Source: BOKV01 sp041987205 (GTDB lineage: Bacteria > Pseudomonadota > Alphaproteobacteria > Rhizobiales > Rhizobiaceae). From it: a stretch of DNA of 64,000 bases. Where the stretch lies: the NCBI GenBank assembly GCA_041987205.1, contig JBHIWX010000006.1, positions 9,236 through 73,235 on the forward strand, read 5' to 3'. Every line of letters starts with the position of its first letter. The first letter of the stretch is position 1. This document shows, one piece after another, positions 34,664-43,168 of the stretch. Both the position numbers and the translations under genes were made by a program. The notes under the pieces were generated by a model. That model ran no database searches. It saw only the letters and a list, made by a program, of their open reading frames with translations, and was not told the DNA's origin.

Positions 34664-36223
34664 CTACGGCGCCTTGAAAAAGTCACCCTGTTCCCCGCCC
34701 GCTGATTTCGGCTTGCGCGGGCTGGGTTCTCTTGTCGCCCCTCCGTCCGAACGCTTCCCGCCCTTCTGTTCCGCTTCGTCCGACGGTTCGCCATCCCCCG
34801 CGACAGCCGAAAACCTTCCGTCATGCATCTGCACGGAGAAGCTGTCCCCGGTGTGGATGGAGGCGGCGCGCATCACCGGATCGCCATTCGCGTCCCGGAT
34901 CAGAGCGAAGCCGCGTTCGAGCACTTTCTCGTGGCTCAAACTTCCGATCAGCCGCCAGTTCTGGTCCAGTCGCTCGCGCGCATGCCGGGTCGTGCGTTCG
35001 AGCACGCGCCAGTCGAGCCGCCTTGCCGTAGCCTCGAGGCGCTGGCGGCTCGCCCCGGTCCGGTTGCGGTAGGCGCTGCGTGACGCGACTTCCAGAACGC
35101 GCAATTTCTCGCGCGCCCGTTCGAAGCGCCCGTCGAGCAGCCGCCGGCTGAGCCTCGGTGCGACTTCGCCGTAATTGCTGCGCTTGCGCTGCACCGCCAG
35201 CCGCATGGCGCCGGCAAGCATGCCGGCTGCCGTATCGAGGCGCTGGCGCGGCGTCGACAGGATGTCGGCCGGCGTGCCGAGCCCGCGTTCGGCGGACCTG
35301 AGATCGGCACGCAGCCGCTCCATCGTCCGCGTGAGCCCGGTACGCAGCCGCGCGGTCAGGGTCGCTACCAGCGCTTCGAGTTCCGCCTTGACCGGTACTG
35401 CGATCTCGGCCGCGCCTGTCGGCGTTGGCGCGCGCAGATCGGCGGCGAGGTCGATCAGTGTCCAGTCGGTTTCGTGGCCGATGGCCGAGATCAGCGGTAT
35501 CCGCGAAGCCGCGACCGCCCGCACCACGGCCTCGTCGTTGAAGCCCCACAGATCCTCGATCGAGCCGCCACCGCGCGCCACCACGATAAGATCGGGCCGT
35601 GCGATCGCGCCGCCGGCCTCGATCGCGTTGAAGCCCTCGATGGCCGCCGCGACTTCCTGTCCGGAAGTCTCGCCCTGCACCCGGACTGGCCAGACGATGA
35701 CATGCAGCGGAAAGCGGTCGGAGATGCGGTGCAGCACGTCGCGGATGACCGCGCCGGTCGGCGAGGTGATGACGCCGATTACCTTCGGCAAATAGGGCAG
35801 GGGCCGCTTGCGTGCCTCGTCGAACAGGCCCTCGGCGGCGAGCTTCTTCTTGCGCTCTTCCAGCAGCGCCATCAGCGCGCCGGCGCCGGCCGGCTCCAGA
35901 TTGTCGATGACGATCTGGTATTTCGAGGAGCCGGGATAGGTCGTCAGCTTGCCGGTGGCGATGACCTCCATGCCTTCCTCGGGGCGGTATTTCAGCTTTG
36001 ATACCGTACCGCGCCAGATGACGGCTTCCAGCCGTGCCCGCTCATCCTTCATGGAGAAATAGCAGTGGCCGGACGAATGCGGCCCGCGAAAGCCGGAGAT
36101 CTCGCCACGCACCCGCACCCGGCCGAACGTATCCTCGACCGTGCGCTTGAGCGCCTGGGAAATCTCGCTCACCGAGAATTCGGTCACGTTGGAGGCGGGG
36201 CTTGTGGGGTCGGATGAATTCAT
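34664..36223 (-). CDS. xseA: Exodeoxyribonuclease VII large subunit
   Basis: A 519-residue nuclease subunit that degrades single-stranded DNA in both directions with XseB. An N-terminal OB fold (EFSVSEISQALKRTVEDTFGRVRVRGEISGF, then SGHCYFSMKDERARLEAVIWRG) is followed by the catalytic core (PLPYLPKVIGVITSPTGAVIRDVLHRISDRFP and ARGGGSIEDLWGFNDE) and a coiled-coil region. The C-terminus adds a charged low-complexity tail (EQKGGKRSDGGATREPSPRK). xseB is not next to it. Start as annotated gives the family N-terminus. Confidence 0.95.
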   Translation of the reverse strand: MNSSDPTSPASNVTEFSVSEISQALKRTVEDTFGRVRVRGEISGFRGPHSSGHCYFSMKDERARLEAVIWRGTVSKLKYRPEEGMEVIATGKLTTYPGSSKYQIVIDNLEPAGAGALMALLEERKKKLAAEGLFDEARKRPLPYLPKVIGVITSPTGAVIRDVLHRISDRFPLHVIVWPVRVQGETSGQEVAAAIEGFNAIEAGGAIARPDLIVVARGGGSIEDLWGFNDEAVVRAVAASRIPLISAIGHETDWTLIDLAADLRAPTPTGAAEIAVPVKAELEALVATLTARLRTGLTRTMERLRADLRSAERGLGTPADILSTPRQRLDTAAGMLAGAMRLAVQRKRSNYGEVAPRLSRRLLDGRFERAREKLRVLEVASRSAYRNRTGASRQRLEATARRLDWRVLERTTRHARERLDQNWRLIGSLSHEKVLERGFALIRDANGDPVMRAASIHTGDSFSVQMHDGRFSAVAGDGEPSDEAEQKGGKRSDGGATREPSPRKPKSAGGEQGDFFKAP

Positions 36224-36286
36224 TGGCTCGACTTGAACAGCTTCATGACGTTCCAGCCTAGCAGATTCGACACGAGGATTTCACGC

Positions 36287-37825
36287 CTATGCGAATTCGC
36301 CCGCCGGCGCAGCCCGCAAGGTGCGTGCGACGACGAGCACCAGCAGGGCGATGGCCGCCAGCGCGACCGCGAACCAGGAGCCCATCGCGGCGAGCGCAGT
36401 GGCGCCGGCCCAGAAGATCGAGGAGAAGGCCTCCGCGAAGGTCGCCACCCGCGACGAGGTCTGGCGACGGCGGAAATTGGAACGCTTGGCCTGAGAGCGG
36501 AACCAGAGCTGGATCATCGTTGCCGACACGCCGGCGGCCGCGATGCCGCAAAGGCAGATGAGCGCGTTGACCGGCGATACCCACGCCATGATTGCGAGGA
36601 TTGGCGCGACGACCAGCGCCAGAGCACCGAGCACCGCCTCGATTTTGGCACGCAGGATCATGCCGCGCGTCACCGGCGCGGTGGCGACCAGTTCCGGCGC
36701 GTCCTCGCCAGAGATGGCGAGCCAGGCAAGCCCACCCGCCAATTGGCCCGACGCCATTACCAGAACCGGTACGACGACGGCCGGCAGCGTGCCCGACGTG
36801 CCGAAGCCCTTCCACAGCATGAAGGCCGGCGGCACTAGGTAGAAAACCTGCATCAGCGTCTGCGAGATCAGCCAGTGGTCGCGCGCCAGCAATTTCCATT
36901 CCTTGCGCCGCAGCGCCGCGCGTACCGACTGGCGGCGGAAATCGCGGTCGCGCGCAGTTTTCGACCTTCGGGACTGGCCGATGCCGGCCGCCGAGACCAC
37001 CTTGTCGGCGAACCCGTTCGAATAGGCCGCGACCGCGAAGGCGAAGGCGAGCGCCGAAACGCCCAGTACGGCAAGAAGCGGCAGCCATTCGCCCTGCATC
37101 GCGCGGGCCGGATACCAGAACGCGGAATCCACGCCGGGCAGCCAGACCCGCACTGTGTCGGAGGTCAGGAAATTCAGGCGCGACAGCGTGCCCATAGAAC
37201 TGATCGCGGCAAGCTGGATGCCGATGATGAAACTGGCGCCGACGAGCGCGGCGATGATCTGGGCGGCCAGGCGTGTCCGTTTCGCGCCGATCAGGCGGAA
37301 CAGCCCGATGGTGACCGACAGCGCCAGCACGGCGGCGATGGCACCGAAGGCGAGCAGGACCGGATAGGCGGCCAGCCAGCCGGGATGGTCGGTCACCGCG
37401 AGAACGTTGATGAAAGGCGCGCCGAGCAGCAGCGACAGCATCGCCGTGGTGATCGCGATCGCGCCGATCCGCACCGCGAACAGCCGCCGGATCGAGGCGG
37501 GCGAGGAGACGATCAGATCGAGATCGGAGCGCGAATAGAAGGCGCGCGTCACCGATTCCATCGCCTGCGAGGTCATCAGCGAAAACGGCAGGACGAGCAG
37601 GGCCGTGATCGTGATCCACTGGTCGATGGCCGGACGCGCCGCCTCCTCCGAGCCCGACAGCATGCCCCAGGCGAGGAAGTGCAGCGCAATCGCCGCGAAC
37701 CCGATCACGATGAGCGCGATCTTTTCCCGGCTGCGCCTGCCGGCCGTGGTCATCGCCATCAGGTCGCGCCAGGCGAGCCGCGTTTCGTGGCGCGCCAGCC
37801 AGGTGAGACTTGCCGGCTGGCTCAT
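36287..37825 (-). CDS. ABC transporter permease of an ABC-2-like exporter
   Basis: A 512-residue polytopic membrane protein with about 12 hydrophobic segments and a central cytoplasmic charged loop (near residues 285-320, RRSKTARDRDFRRQ). It begins with a short soluble stretch (LARHETRLAWRDLMAM) typical of large permeases that pair with one ATPase. It overlaps the ATPase gene by four bases and follows it. The substrate is unknown; other members move drugs, lipids or copper-linked factors. Confidence 0.82.
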   Translation of the reverse strand: MSQPASLTWLARHETRLAWRDLMAMTTAGRRSREKIALIVIGFAAIALHFLAWGMLSGSEEAARPAIDQWITITALLVLPFSLMTSQAMESVTRAFYSRSDLDLIVSSPASIRRLFAVRIGAIAITTAMLSLLLGAPFINVLAVTDHPGWLAAYPVLLAFGAIAAVLALSVTIGLFRLIGAKRTRLAAQIIAALVGASFIIGIQLAAISSMGTLSRLNFLTSDTVRVWLPGVDSAFWYPARAMQGEWLPLLAVLGVSALAFAFAVAAYSNGFADKVVSAAGIGQSRRSKTARDRDFRRQSVRAALRRKEWKLLARDHWLISQTLMQVFYLVPPAFMLWKGFGTSGTLPAVVVPVLVMASGQLAGGLAWLAISGEDAPELVATAPVTRGMILRAKIEAVLGALALVVAPILAIMAWVSPVNALICLCGIAAAGVSATMIQLWFRSQAKRSNFRRRQTSSRVATFAEAFSSIFWAGATALAAMGSWFAVALAAIALLVLVVARTLRAAPAGEFA

Positions 37826-38607
37826 GCCGCGTTCGCTTCGCGTGCCGGGTCGTTGACGTCGCCATCCGCCCCGTCGTCTTCCGAGACGATGTCGAGGAAG
37901 ACATCCTCCAGCGTGCCGTCGCCCTTGCCGGCGCGAGCCCTCAGTTCGCCTAGCGTGCCCTCGGCAACGAGGCGGCCCGTTGCGATGACGCCGATCCGCT
38001 CGGCCATGCGTTCGGCGACCTCGAGAATGTGCGTGGTCATGATCACGGTCGCGCCATGCGAAACGCGCTCCTTGAGCACCTGCTTGACCAGCCGCGCCGA
38101 GGCTGCGTCGAGACCGGTAAGAGGTTCGTCCAGGATGATCAGACGGGGGTCATGGATCAGCGCCCCGGCGAGTGCCACCTTCTGGCGCATGCCGCGCGAG
38201 AAACCCTCGCAGCGCTCATGGGCATGCGGTGCCAGTTTCAGCCAGGCCATCAGCCGGTCGGCCTCGGCGCGGGCCCGCCCGGCATCGATGCCCCACAGGC
38301 CGGCGACGAATTCGAGATATTCCAGCGGGGTCAGCCGGTCGTAGATCATCGGCTCGTCCGGCACCCATGCGGTGATCCGCTTGGCGCCGACGGGATCGGT
38401 CAGCGTGTCATGTCCGAACACCGAGATCGAGCCCCTGTCGGGCTTGAGCAGACCGGTCACCATTTTCAGCGAGGTCGTCTTGCCCGCGCCGTTCGGCCCC
38501 AGAAGCGCATAGAACTCGCCGGACCGCACCGTCATGGTCAGGCCGGCGACCGCGGGGCGGTCGAAGCGCTTGTGGAGATCGACGATTTCGAGCGCATTGG
38601 TCGCCAT
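37822..38607 (-). CDS. ABC transporter ATP-binding protein
   Basis: A 261-residue ATPase with Walker A GPNGAGKTTS, the signature region FSRGMRQKVALAGAL, Walker B LIILDEPLTGLD and H-loop TTHILEVAE. The signature reads FSRGM rather than LSGGQ, a pattern found in several ABC-2 exporters. First gene of a two-gene unit with the permease downstream (ATGA overlap). The C-terminal tail (VSEDDGADGDVNDPARE) is acidic and probably disordered. Confidence 0.92.
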   Translation of the reverse strand: MATNALEIVDLHKRFDRPAVAGLTMTVRSGEFYALLGPNGAGKTTSLKMVTGLLKPDRGSISVFGHDTLTDPVGAKRITAWVPDEPMIYDRLTPLEYLEFVAGLWGIDAGRARAEADRLMAWLKLAPHAHERCEGFSRGMRQKVALAGALIHDPRLIILDEPLTGLDAASARLVKQVLKERVSHGATVIMTTHILEVAERMAERIGVIATGRLVAEGTLGELRARAGKGDGTLEDVFLDIVSEDDGADGDVNDPAREANAA

Positions 38608-38754
38608 GGGGCGTATTCCCTCTCCACGGAGCTTGCGGGATTGAAGAACGACCCATCCTAGAACGCACAGGGTTGCCGTGCGGTAAACCCGACCCGAAGA
38701 TTTGGCGTCAATTCGGCATTTGCGGCCAGGGCCCCAAAGAGCCCGTGAAAGTGC

Positions 38755-39672
38755 CTAGCGCTTCATGCCCTGCAGGAACTGGTCGAAGATCGATTCCATG
38801 TTCTTCTGGTAGTCGCGCTGCATGTTGATGCCGGTATCGAACATCTCGCCGAAAAGGTCGCCCAGCCCGCCCTTGCCTGAAGGGGGAGCTTCGGGAGCAT
38901 ATTCCGGCGCCGCTTCCGGCCCATGTCCTGCTTCAGGTGGCATCGCCTCCGGCGGCATGTCCTCGGGCGCCGCTTCCGCCGGGCGGCCGCCGCGAAGCAT
39001 GTCGTTGAAGAACTGGCCGAGCGGGTTGTCCGCAATGGAGCCGGCGCCGCCGCCGCGCATCATCTGCTCCATCATCTGGCCCCACGGATTGCCGCTGGCG
39101 GGCTGGTCATCGCTCTTCGGCGCGCCGCCCATCATCTGTTCCAGCATCTTGCCCCATGGGTTGCCGACACCACCGGTCATGCCGCCGCCCGCCATCTGTT
39201 CCAGCATCTGGCCGAGCGGATTGTTTTGCGCCTGTGCTTGTCCGCCCATCTGGCCGTTCAACTGCTTGAACAGCCCACCCATGATCATCGGCGCCAGCGC
39301 CGGCAGCATGGATTTGAGGATCGATTGCGAAATGCCGGTCGCCTGCGCCGCCTGGGCGGCGACCGCGCGGCTCAGTTCTTTGGAGCCGAACAGATGGCCG
39401 AGAATGGCGTTGCCTTCCGCCAGGCCGCCGCTCGAAAGCGCCTCGGGCGGATTGTCGTAATAGGCCGCGTGCCGGCCGCTGGACAGCGCGTCGAGGAAAC
39501 GGGTGAAGCCGTAGGGGTCGTGGGCATTGCGCTTCAGCCCCTGCGAGAAGGCCGGCATCAGCGCCGCGATCGCCTGCTCCGCCTGGGCCGAGGAGAGCCC
39601 GTACTGGCGGCCGATCATCTCGAGCATCGTTCCGTCGGCGCCCCGGGTCATCATGTCCATCAGCGGCAGCAT
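38755..39672 (-). CDS. DUF937-domain protein with Met-rich tandem repeats
   Basis: A 305-residue protein. Residues about 8-135 fit DUF937 (LEMIGRQYGLSSAQAEQAIAALMPAFSQGL, then ILGHLFGSKELSRAVAAQAAQATGI and a hydrophobic SMLPALAPMIMGGLF). The second half has four repeats of the type NPxGqMleQM (at about 151, 171, 195 and 217) followed by a Pro/Glu/Ala-rich stretch. No signal peptide. DUF937 has no established function. A CtrA-type site lies 59 bases upstream, between this gene and the divergent PilZ gene, and could serve either. Confidence 0.8.
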   Translation of the reverse strand: MLPLMDMMTRGADGTMLEMIGRQYGLSSAQAEQAIAALMPAFSQGLKRNAHDPYGFTRFLDALSSGRHAAYYDNPPEALSSGGLAEGNAILGHLFGSKELSRAVAAQAAQATGISQSILKSMLPALAPMIMGGLFKQLNGQMGGQAQAQNNPLGQMLEQMAGGGMTGGVGNPWGKMLEQMMGGAPKSDDQPASGNPWGQMMEQMMRGGGAGSIADNPLGQFFNDMLRGGRPAEAAPEDMPPEAMPPEAGHGPEAAPEYAPEAPPSGKGGLGDLFGEMFDTGINMQRDYQKNMESIFDQFLQGMKR

Positions 39673-39730
39673 GCGCGTGTTTCCCTGTCCAAGGTTGCAT
39701 TACTCGCGCATGAAGCAAGCCCTTGCGCGC

Positions 39731-39749
39731 TTAAGCAGAAATTAACCAT
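39731..39749. promoter_or_regulatory. CtrA-type site between DUF937 and PilZ genes
   Basis: TTAAGCAGAAATTAACCAT contains a perfect TTAA-N7-TTAA, and its right end also reads the TTAACCAT octamer common in CtrA sites. It lies 52 bases before the PilZ start and 59 before the DUF937 start. Confidence 0.6.
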
Positions 39750-39800
39750 GAAACGGCTAGCGTTCAAACTCTGGCGATACTCTCTTCGAAAGCTTTTCCA

Positions 39801-40148
39801 TTGAATGTGCATTCAACGATCCTGATTTCGCATGACGGCGGCGCGGAAACGAACGCTCGTGTTCCAGCCGAAGACATCAGACCGGCTGCGAGGCCGAGGC
39901 GCGGCCAGCGTCTGGGTTATCTGGTTGTAAACGGGCAATCCTTTCCAGTCCCTTGCACGGTGCGCGACTTCGCAGCCAACCGTGCCACGCTTGTCCTGGG
40001 TGGCTGGCTCGGCATCCCGGAAGAGTTCTCGCTCTATATCGAACCGGATGAGGTGCGCCTCGAATGCCGCATCGCCGAGCGTCGCGGCAACGCCGTCACC
40101 GTTGCCTTCGACGGGCTCGTCAACGAGGCCCGCCCGCGAAAGCGCTGA
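39801..40148 (+). CDS. PilZ-like domain protein, degenerate in ligand motif
   Basis: A 115-residue protein. The beta-barrel pattern of PilZ is visible (PCTVRDFAANRATLVLGGWLGIPEEFSLYIEPDEVRLECRIAERRGNAVTVAF). The conserved (D/N)xSxxG is replaced by DFAANR, so cyclic-di-GMP binding is doubtful. The start is uncertain: TTG 39801 and GTG 39807 are the only in-frame choices and neither has a good SD. It lies 101 bases before a second PilZ gene. A CtrA site upstream suggests cell-cycle control. Confidence 0.65.
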   Translation: MNVHSTILISHDGGAETNARVPAEDIRPAARPRRGQRLGYLVVNGQSFPVPCTVRDFAANRATLVLGGWLGIPEEFSLYIEPDEVRLECRIAERRGNAVTVAFDGLVNEARPRKR

Positions 40149-40249
40149 CGGTTCCCGCGCTCTGAAACATTTCCGTTCGAATGCCGTTCAGCAACGGTTA
40201 ACGCGGCGGTGGCATGGTCCGCCATCAGCGGATTCGAAAGACAACGGGA

Positions 40250-40735
40250 ATGCCTGACTCCGAAGACAAGGGTGGCCGGCTGGAAGTCGGCCAGCAGCGG
40301 ACCGAACGTCGCGCCTCGCGGCGTAGCCGCGTCCTGAAGTCGGGCCTTGCCGCCTATAACGAGCAGTTCAGCACCTTTCCCTGCATCGTCCGCAATGTGT
40401 CGGAATCGGGCGCGCGGCTCGACCTCGACGAACTGGCACAGGTGCCGCCCTCCTTCGTGCTGCATATCGGCGTCGACGGCTACCAGGTCGAGTGCGAACG
40501 CGTCTGGCGTGACGGCAAGGCGTGCGGCGTCAAGTTCGTTGGCGAGAAATCCCACAGCCCGTATTTCCATCCCCAGAAGGTCGGAACCTCCGAGCAGCAC
40601 TTCTCGCCCTATGCCGAGCGTGCCATGCGCATGCATGAGGAAATGGAGGATGCGCGCGAAGAAAGCCGTCCGGCCATCCTCGAGGCGCGCAAGCCGCGTC
40701 GCGCACCGCATCCGACCTTCGGCCGGCGAACCTGA
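40250..40735 (+). CDS. PilZ-domain protein (probable cyclic-di-GMP receptor)
   Basis: A 161-residue protein. Residues about 15-100 carry PilZ features: the RxxxR-type basic box (ERRASRRSRVLKSG) and NVSESG, the (D/N)xSxxG motif, both needed for cyclic-di-GMP binding. The barrel ends with CERVWRDGKACGVKFVGE. A charged tail (EEMEDAREESRPAILEARKPRR) follows. ATG 40250 is chosen over an upstream start with a poor match to the family. It follows the degenerate PilZ gene, and an EAL-domain protein is encoded 2.4 kb further on. Confidence 0.82.
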   Translation: MPDSEDKGGRLEVGQQRTERRASRRSRVLKSGLAAYNEQFSTFPCIVRNVSESGARLDLDELAQVPPSFVLHIGVDGYQVECERVWRDGKACGVKFVGEKSHSPYFHPQKVGTSEQHFSPYAERAMRMHEEMEDAREESRPAILEARKPRRAPHPTFGRRT

Positions 40736-40760
40736 TCTTCAGAAAATCCCCAGGTCGCTA

Positions 40761-42134
40761 CTAGTAGGCGTATTCGTCGAACAGCCGGCGGACATCGCCG
40801 CCCCATGGCCCGTAATAGCGCTGCAGCAGGCTCTCGGCCGGCGTATGGCCAATCGCCACCGTCTCGTTGAGCGGGGTCAGGAACACGGTTTCGTCGAAAC
40901 CTTCCTGATTGAGGTTGCCGCGTGATTGCAGGCCGCGCGAGACCAGCGCCAACACTTCCCGGGCCACCTCGTTGAGCTTGCGACCGCCGATCATGGCGGC
41001 AAGCCCCTCGCGCGGCACCGCGTCGCGCAGTTCGCGCACCATTTGCGGCGTCCAGTCGGCGGTCAGCGCCTCCGCGCCGTCCAGCGCATCCTCGTCATAG
41101 AGCAGCCCGACCCACAGCGCCGGCAGCGCACAGATGTCGCGCCACGGCCCGCCATCGGCGCCGCGCATTTCCAGATAGCGCTTCAGCCGGACATCGGGAA
41201 ACAGCGTGGTCAGATGATTGTTCCAGTCGCCGATATTCGGCGTTCCGTCCGACACCTCGCCGGCAAGTGCGCCATCCATGAACTGCCGGAAGGTGATGTG
41301 CGTGCAGTCGTGATACTTGCCGTCGCGGATGACGAAATACATCGGCAGGTCGAGCGCCCAGTCGACATAGGTTTCGAACCCGAAATCCGGCGCCAGCATG
41401 AAATCATGGAAGCCGGCGCGCTGGTTATCGGTGTCGCGCCAAATCTCGCTGCGCCATGACAGCAACCCGTTCGGCTTGCCCTCGGTGAAGGGCGAGCGGG
41501 CGAACAGCGCCGAGGCCAGCGGCTGAAGCTTCATGCCGAGTTGCAGCTTGCGGCGCATGTCGGTCTCGCTGCCGAAATCCAGGTTCACCTGGATCGTCGC
41601 GGTGCGATACATCATGTCGAGGCCCTGGCTGCCGACCTTCGGCATGTAGGCGCTCATGATCTGATAGCGGCTCTTCGGCATCTTGGGCGTTTCGTCGAAA
41701 CGCCAGAGCGGGCTGGCACCGACACCGAGAAAGGCGATGCCGAGCGGTTCGGCGACCGCCTTTAGGGTCGCCAGGTGCTGGTTCGATTCCCGGCAGGTCT
41801 GGTGGATCGTCTCCAGCGGCGCGCCGGAAAGTTCGAACTGGCCGCCCGGCTCCAGCGAGATTGCGCCGCCGCCATCGGGCGCGACGAGACCGATGATGCG
41901 GCCGTCGTCGAGGATGGGATCCCAGTTCTGCGCCTTGTGCATGCCTTCCAGCAGCGCGCGGATGCCGGCGTCTCCGTCATAGGGCACCGGCGAATAGTCG
42001 GCGGTATAGAAGCCGAATTTCTCGTGTTCGGTGCCGATCCGCCATTTCTGGCGCGGCTTGCAGCCCTCTTCCAGCCATTCGATGAGCTGGCCGCGGTTCT
42101 CGATCGGTGTCAGGTCCGTGGTATCTCGCGCCAT
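40761..42134 (-). CDS. gshA: Glutamate-cysteine ligase (plant-type)
   Basis: Catalyses ATP-dependent gamma-glutamylcysteine formation, the first step of glutathione synthesis. The 457-residue length and the opening KWRIGTEHEKFGFY identify the plant/alphaproteobacterial class of GshA. Other matching segments are ISLEPGGQFELSGAPLETIHQTCRE, YMPKVGSQGLDMMYRTATIQVNLDF and TPNIGDWNNHLTTLFPDVRLKRYLEMRGADGG. The ATG at 42134 gives the expected N-terminus. It is likely cotranscribed with rsmE upstream (161-base gap). Confidence 0.95.
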   Translation of the reverse strand: MARDTTDLTPIENRGQLIEWLEEGCKPRQKWRIGTEHEKFGFYTADYSPVPYDGDAGIRALLEGMHKAQNWDPILDDGRIIGLVAPDGGGAISLEPGGQFELSGAPLETIHQTCRESNQHLATLKAVAEPLGIAFLGVGASPLWRFDETPKMPKSRYQIMSAYMPKVGSQGLDMMYRTATIQVNLDFGSETDMRRKLQLGMKLQPLASALFARSPFTEGKPNGLLSWRSEIWRDTDNQRAGFHDFMLAPDFGFETYVDWALDLPMYFVIRDGKYHDCTHITFRQFMDGALAGEVSDGTPNIGDWNNHLTTLFPDVRLKRYLEMRGADGGPWRDICALPALWVGLLYDEDALDGAEALTADWTPQMVRELRDAVPREGLAAMIGGRKLNEVAREVLALVSRGLQSRGNLNQEGFDETVFLTPLNETVAIGHTPAESLLQRYYGPWGGDVRRLFDEYAY

Positions 42135-42295
42135 GTATCAGCCTGTCGTGCGAAGCCCGGCCCGTGGGGCCAGAGGGAGAAAAGGTGCCGGCGCGTTGCC
42201 CGGACGGTTTCGACGGCCGCCCGGGCGGATCGAAAGACGACCGAGAAATATTGTCGACCCTTTTCGGGTGCAAGTGAAACTTTCTGTATCGCGCA

Positions 42296-43063
42296 TCAGG
42301 TTTGCCGAACCCCGCCCTCCGGCCCGGCCCAGTCGCCGGCGACCGCCTGCACCAGCGCGAGTGCGGCGACCGCTGCCGTGTCGGCGCGCAGGATGCGAGG
42401 GCCGAGCGGGATCGTGGTGACATTGGACATCGAAAGCAGGCGCGCGCGTTCCTCCGGCGAGAACCCGCCTTCAGGCCCGATCAGCACGCCCAGTGGCTTT
42501 CCGGCCAGCGGTCGCAGCTTTTGCAGCGCATCCTCGTCGTCCGCTTCCTCGTCGCAGAACACGAGATGCCGCTCCTGCGGCCAGTTCGCCAGTACGGTCT
42601 CCAGCTTTTCGGCCTCGTCGATCTCCGGCAGGCACAGCCCGCTGCACTGCTCCGCCGCCTCGATCGCATTGGCCCGCATGCGCTGCGTGTTCACCCGGCC
42701 AACCTGCGTGCGTTGCGTGACGACCGGCATCAGTCTCGACACCCCCATCTCGACCGCCTTCTGCACCATGTAGTCGAGGCGCGCGTGCTTCAGCGGGGCG
42801 AACAGGTACCAGAGGTCGCCCGGCGCCGCCTGCGGCCTGGTCTGACGCTGCACGTGCAATACGCACGCCTTCCTGCCCGAGGCCTCGACCTGCATCAGCC
42901 ATTCCCCGTCGCGACCGTTGAAGGCGAGCAGTTGCGCGCCCGACTTCAGCCGCAGGACGTTGAGGAGATAGTTGGCCTGGCTCCTGTCCGCCTCGATCAC
43001 GGCACCGGGGACGAGGTCGGCCTCGACAAACAGTCGCTGCATTCTTGGATCGTAACGTTCCAT
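42296..43063 (-). CDS. rsmE: 16S rRNA (uracil(1498)-N(3))-methyltransferase
   Basis: Methylates U1498 of 16S rRNA using SAM. A 255-residue SPOUT-family protein: an N-terminal PUA-like region (MQRLFVEADLVPGAVIEADRSQANYLLNVLRLKSG), APLKHARLDYMVQKAVEMGVSRLMPVVTQRTQV, and the SAM-binding knot GPEGGFSPEERARLLSMSN...LGPRILRADTA. Start 43063 is chosen as the nearest to the family N-terminus; ATG 43042 is an alternative. No good SD precedes either. The placement next to gshA is common in Rhizobiales. Confidence 0.93.
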   Translation of the reverse strand: MERYDPRMQRLFVEADLVPGAVIEADRSQANYLLNVLRLKSGAQLLAFNGRDGEWLMQVEASGRKACVLHVQRQTRPQAAPGDLWYLFAPLKHARLDYMVQKAVEMGVSRLMPVVTQRTQVGRVNTQRMRANAIEAAEQCSGLCLPEIDEAEKLETVLANWPQERHLVFCDEEADDEDALQKLRPLAGKPLGVLIGPEGGFSPEERARLLSMSNVTTIPLGPRILRADTAAVAALALVQAVAGDWAGPEGGVRQT

Positions 43064-43168
43064 GACGGGGCGATAGAACACTTTCAGGCGCGGTGGAAGC
43101 CGATTGGTTTCGCGTGCAGGCAAACGAGCCGGATCGGGACGGGAGGGCCGGTTATCTGAAAATCCCGA

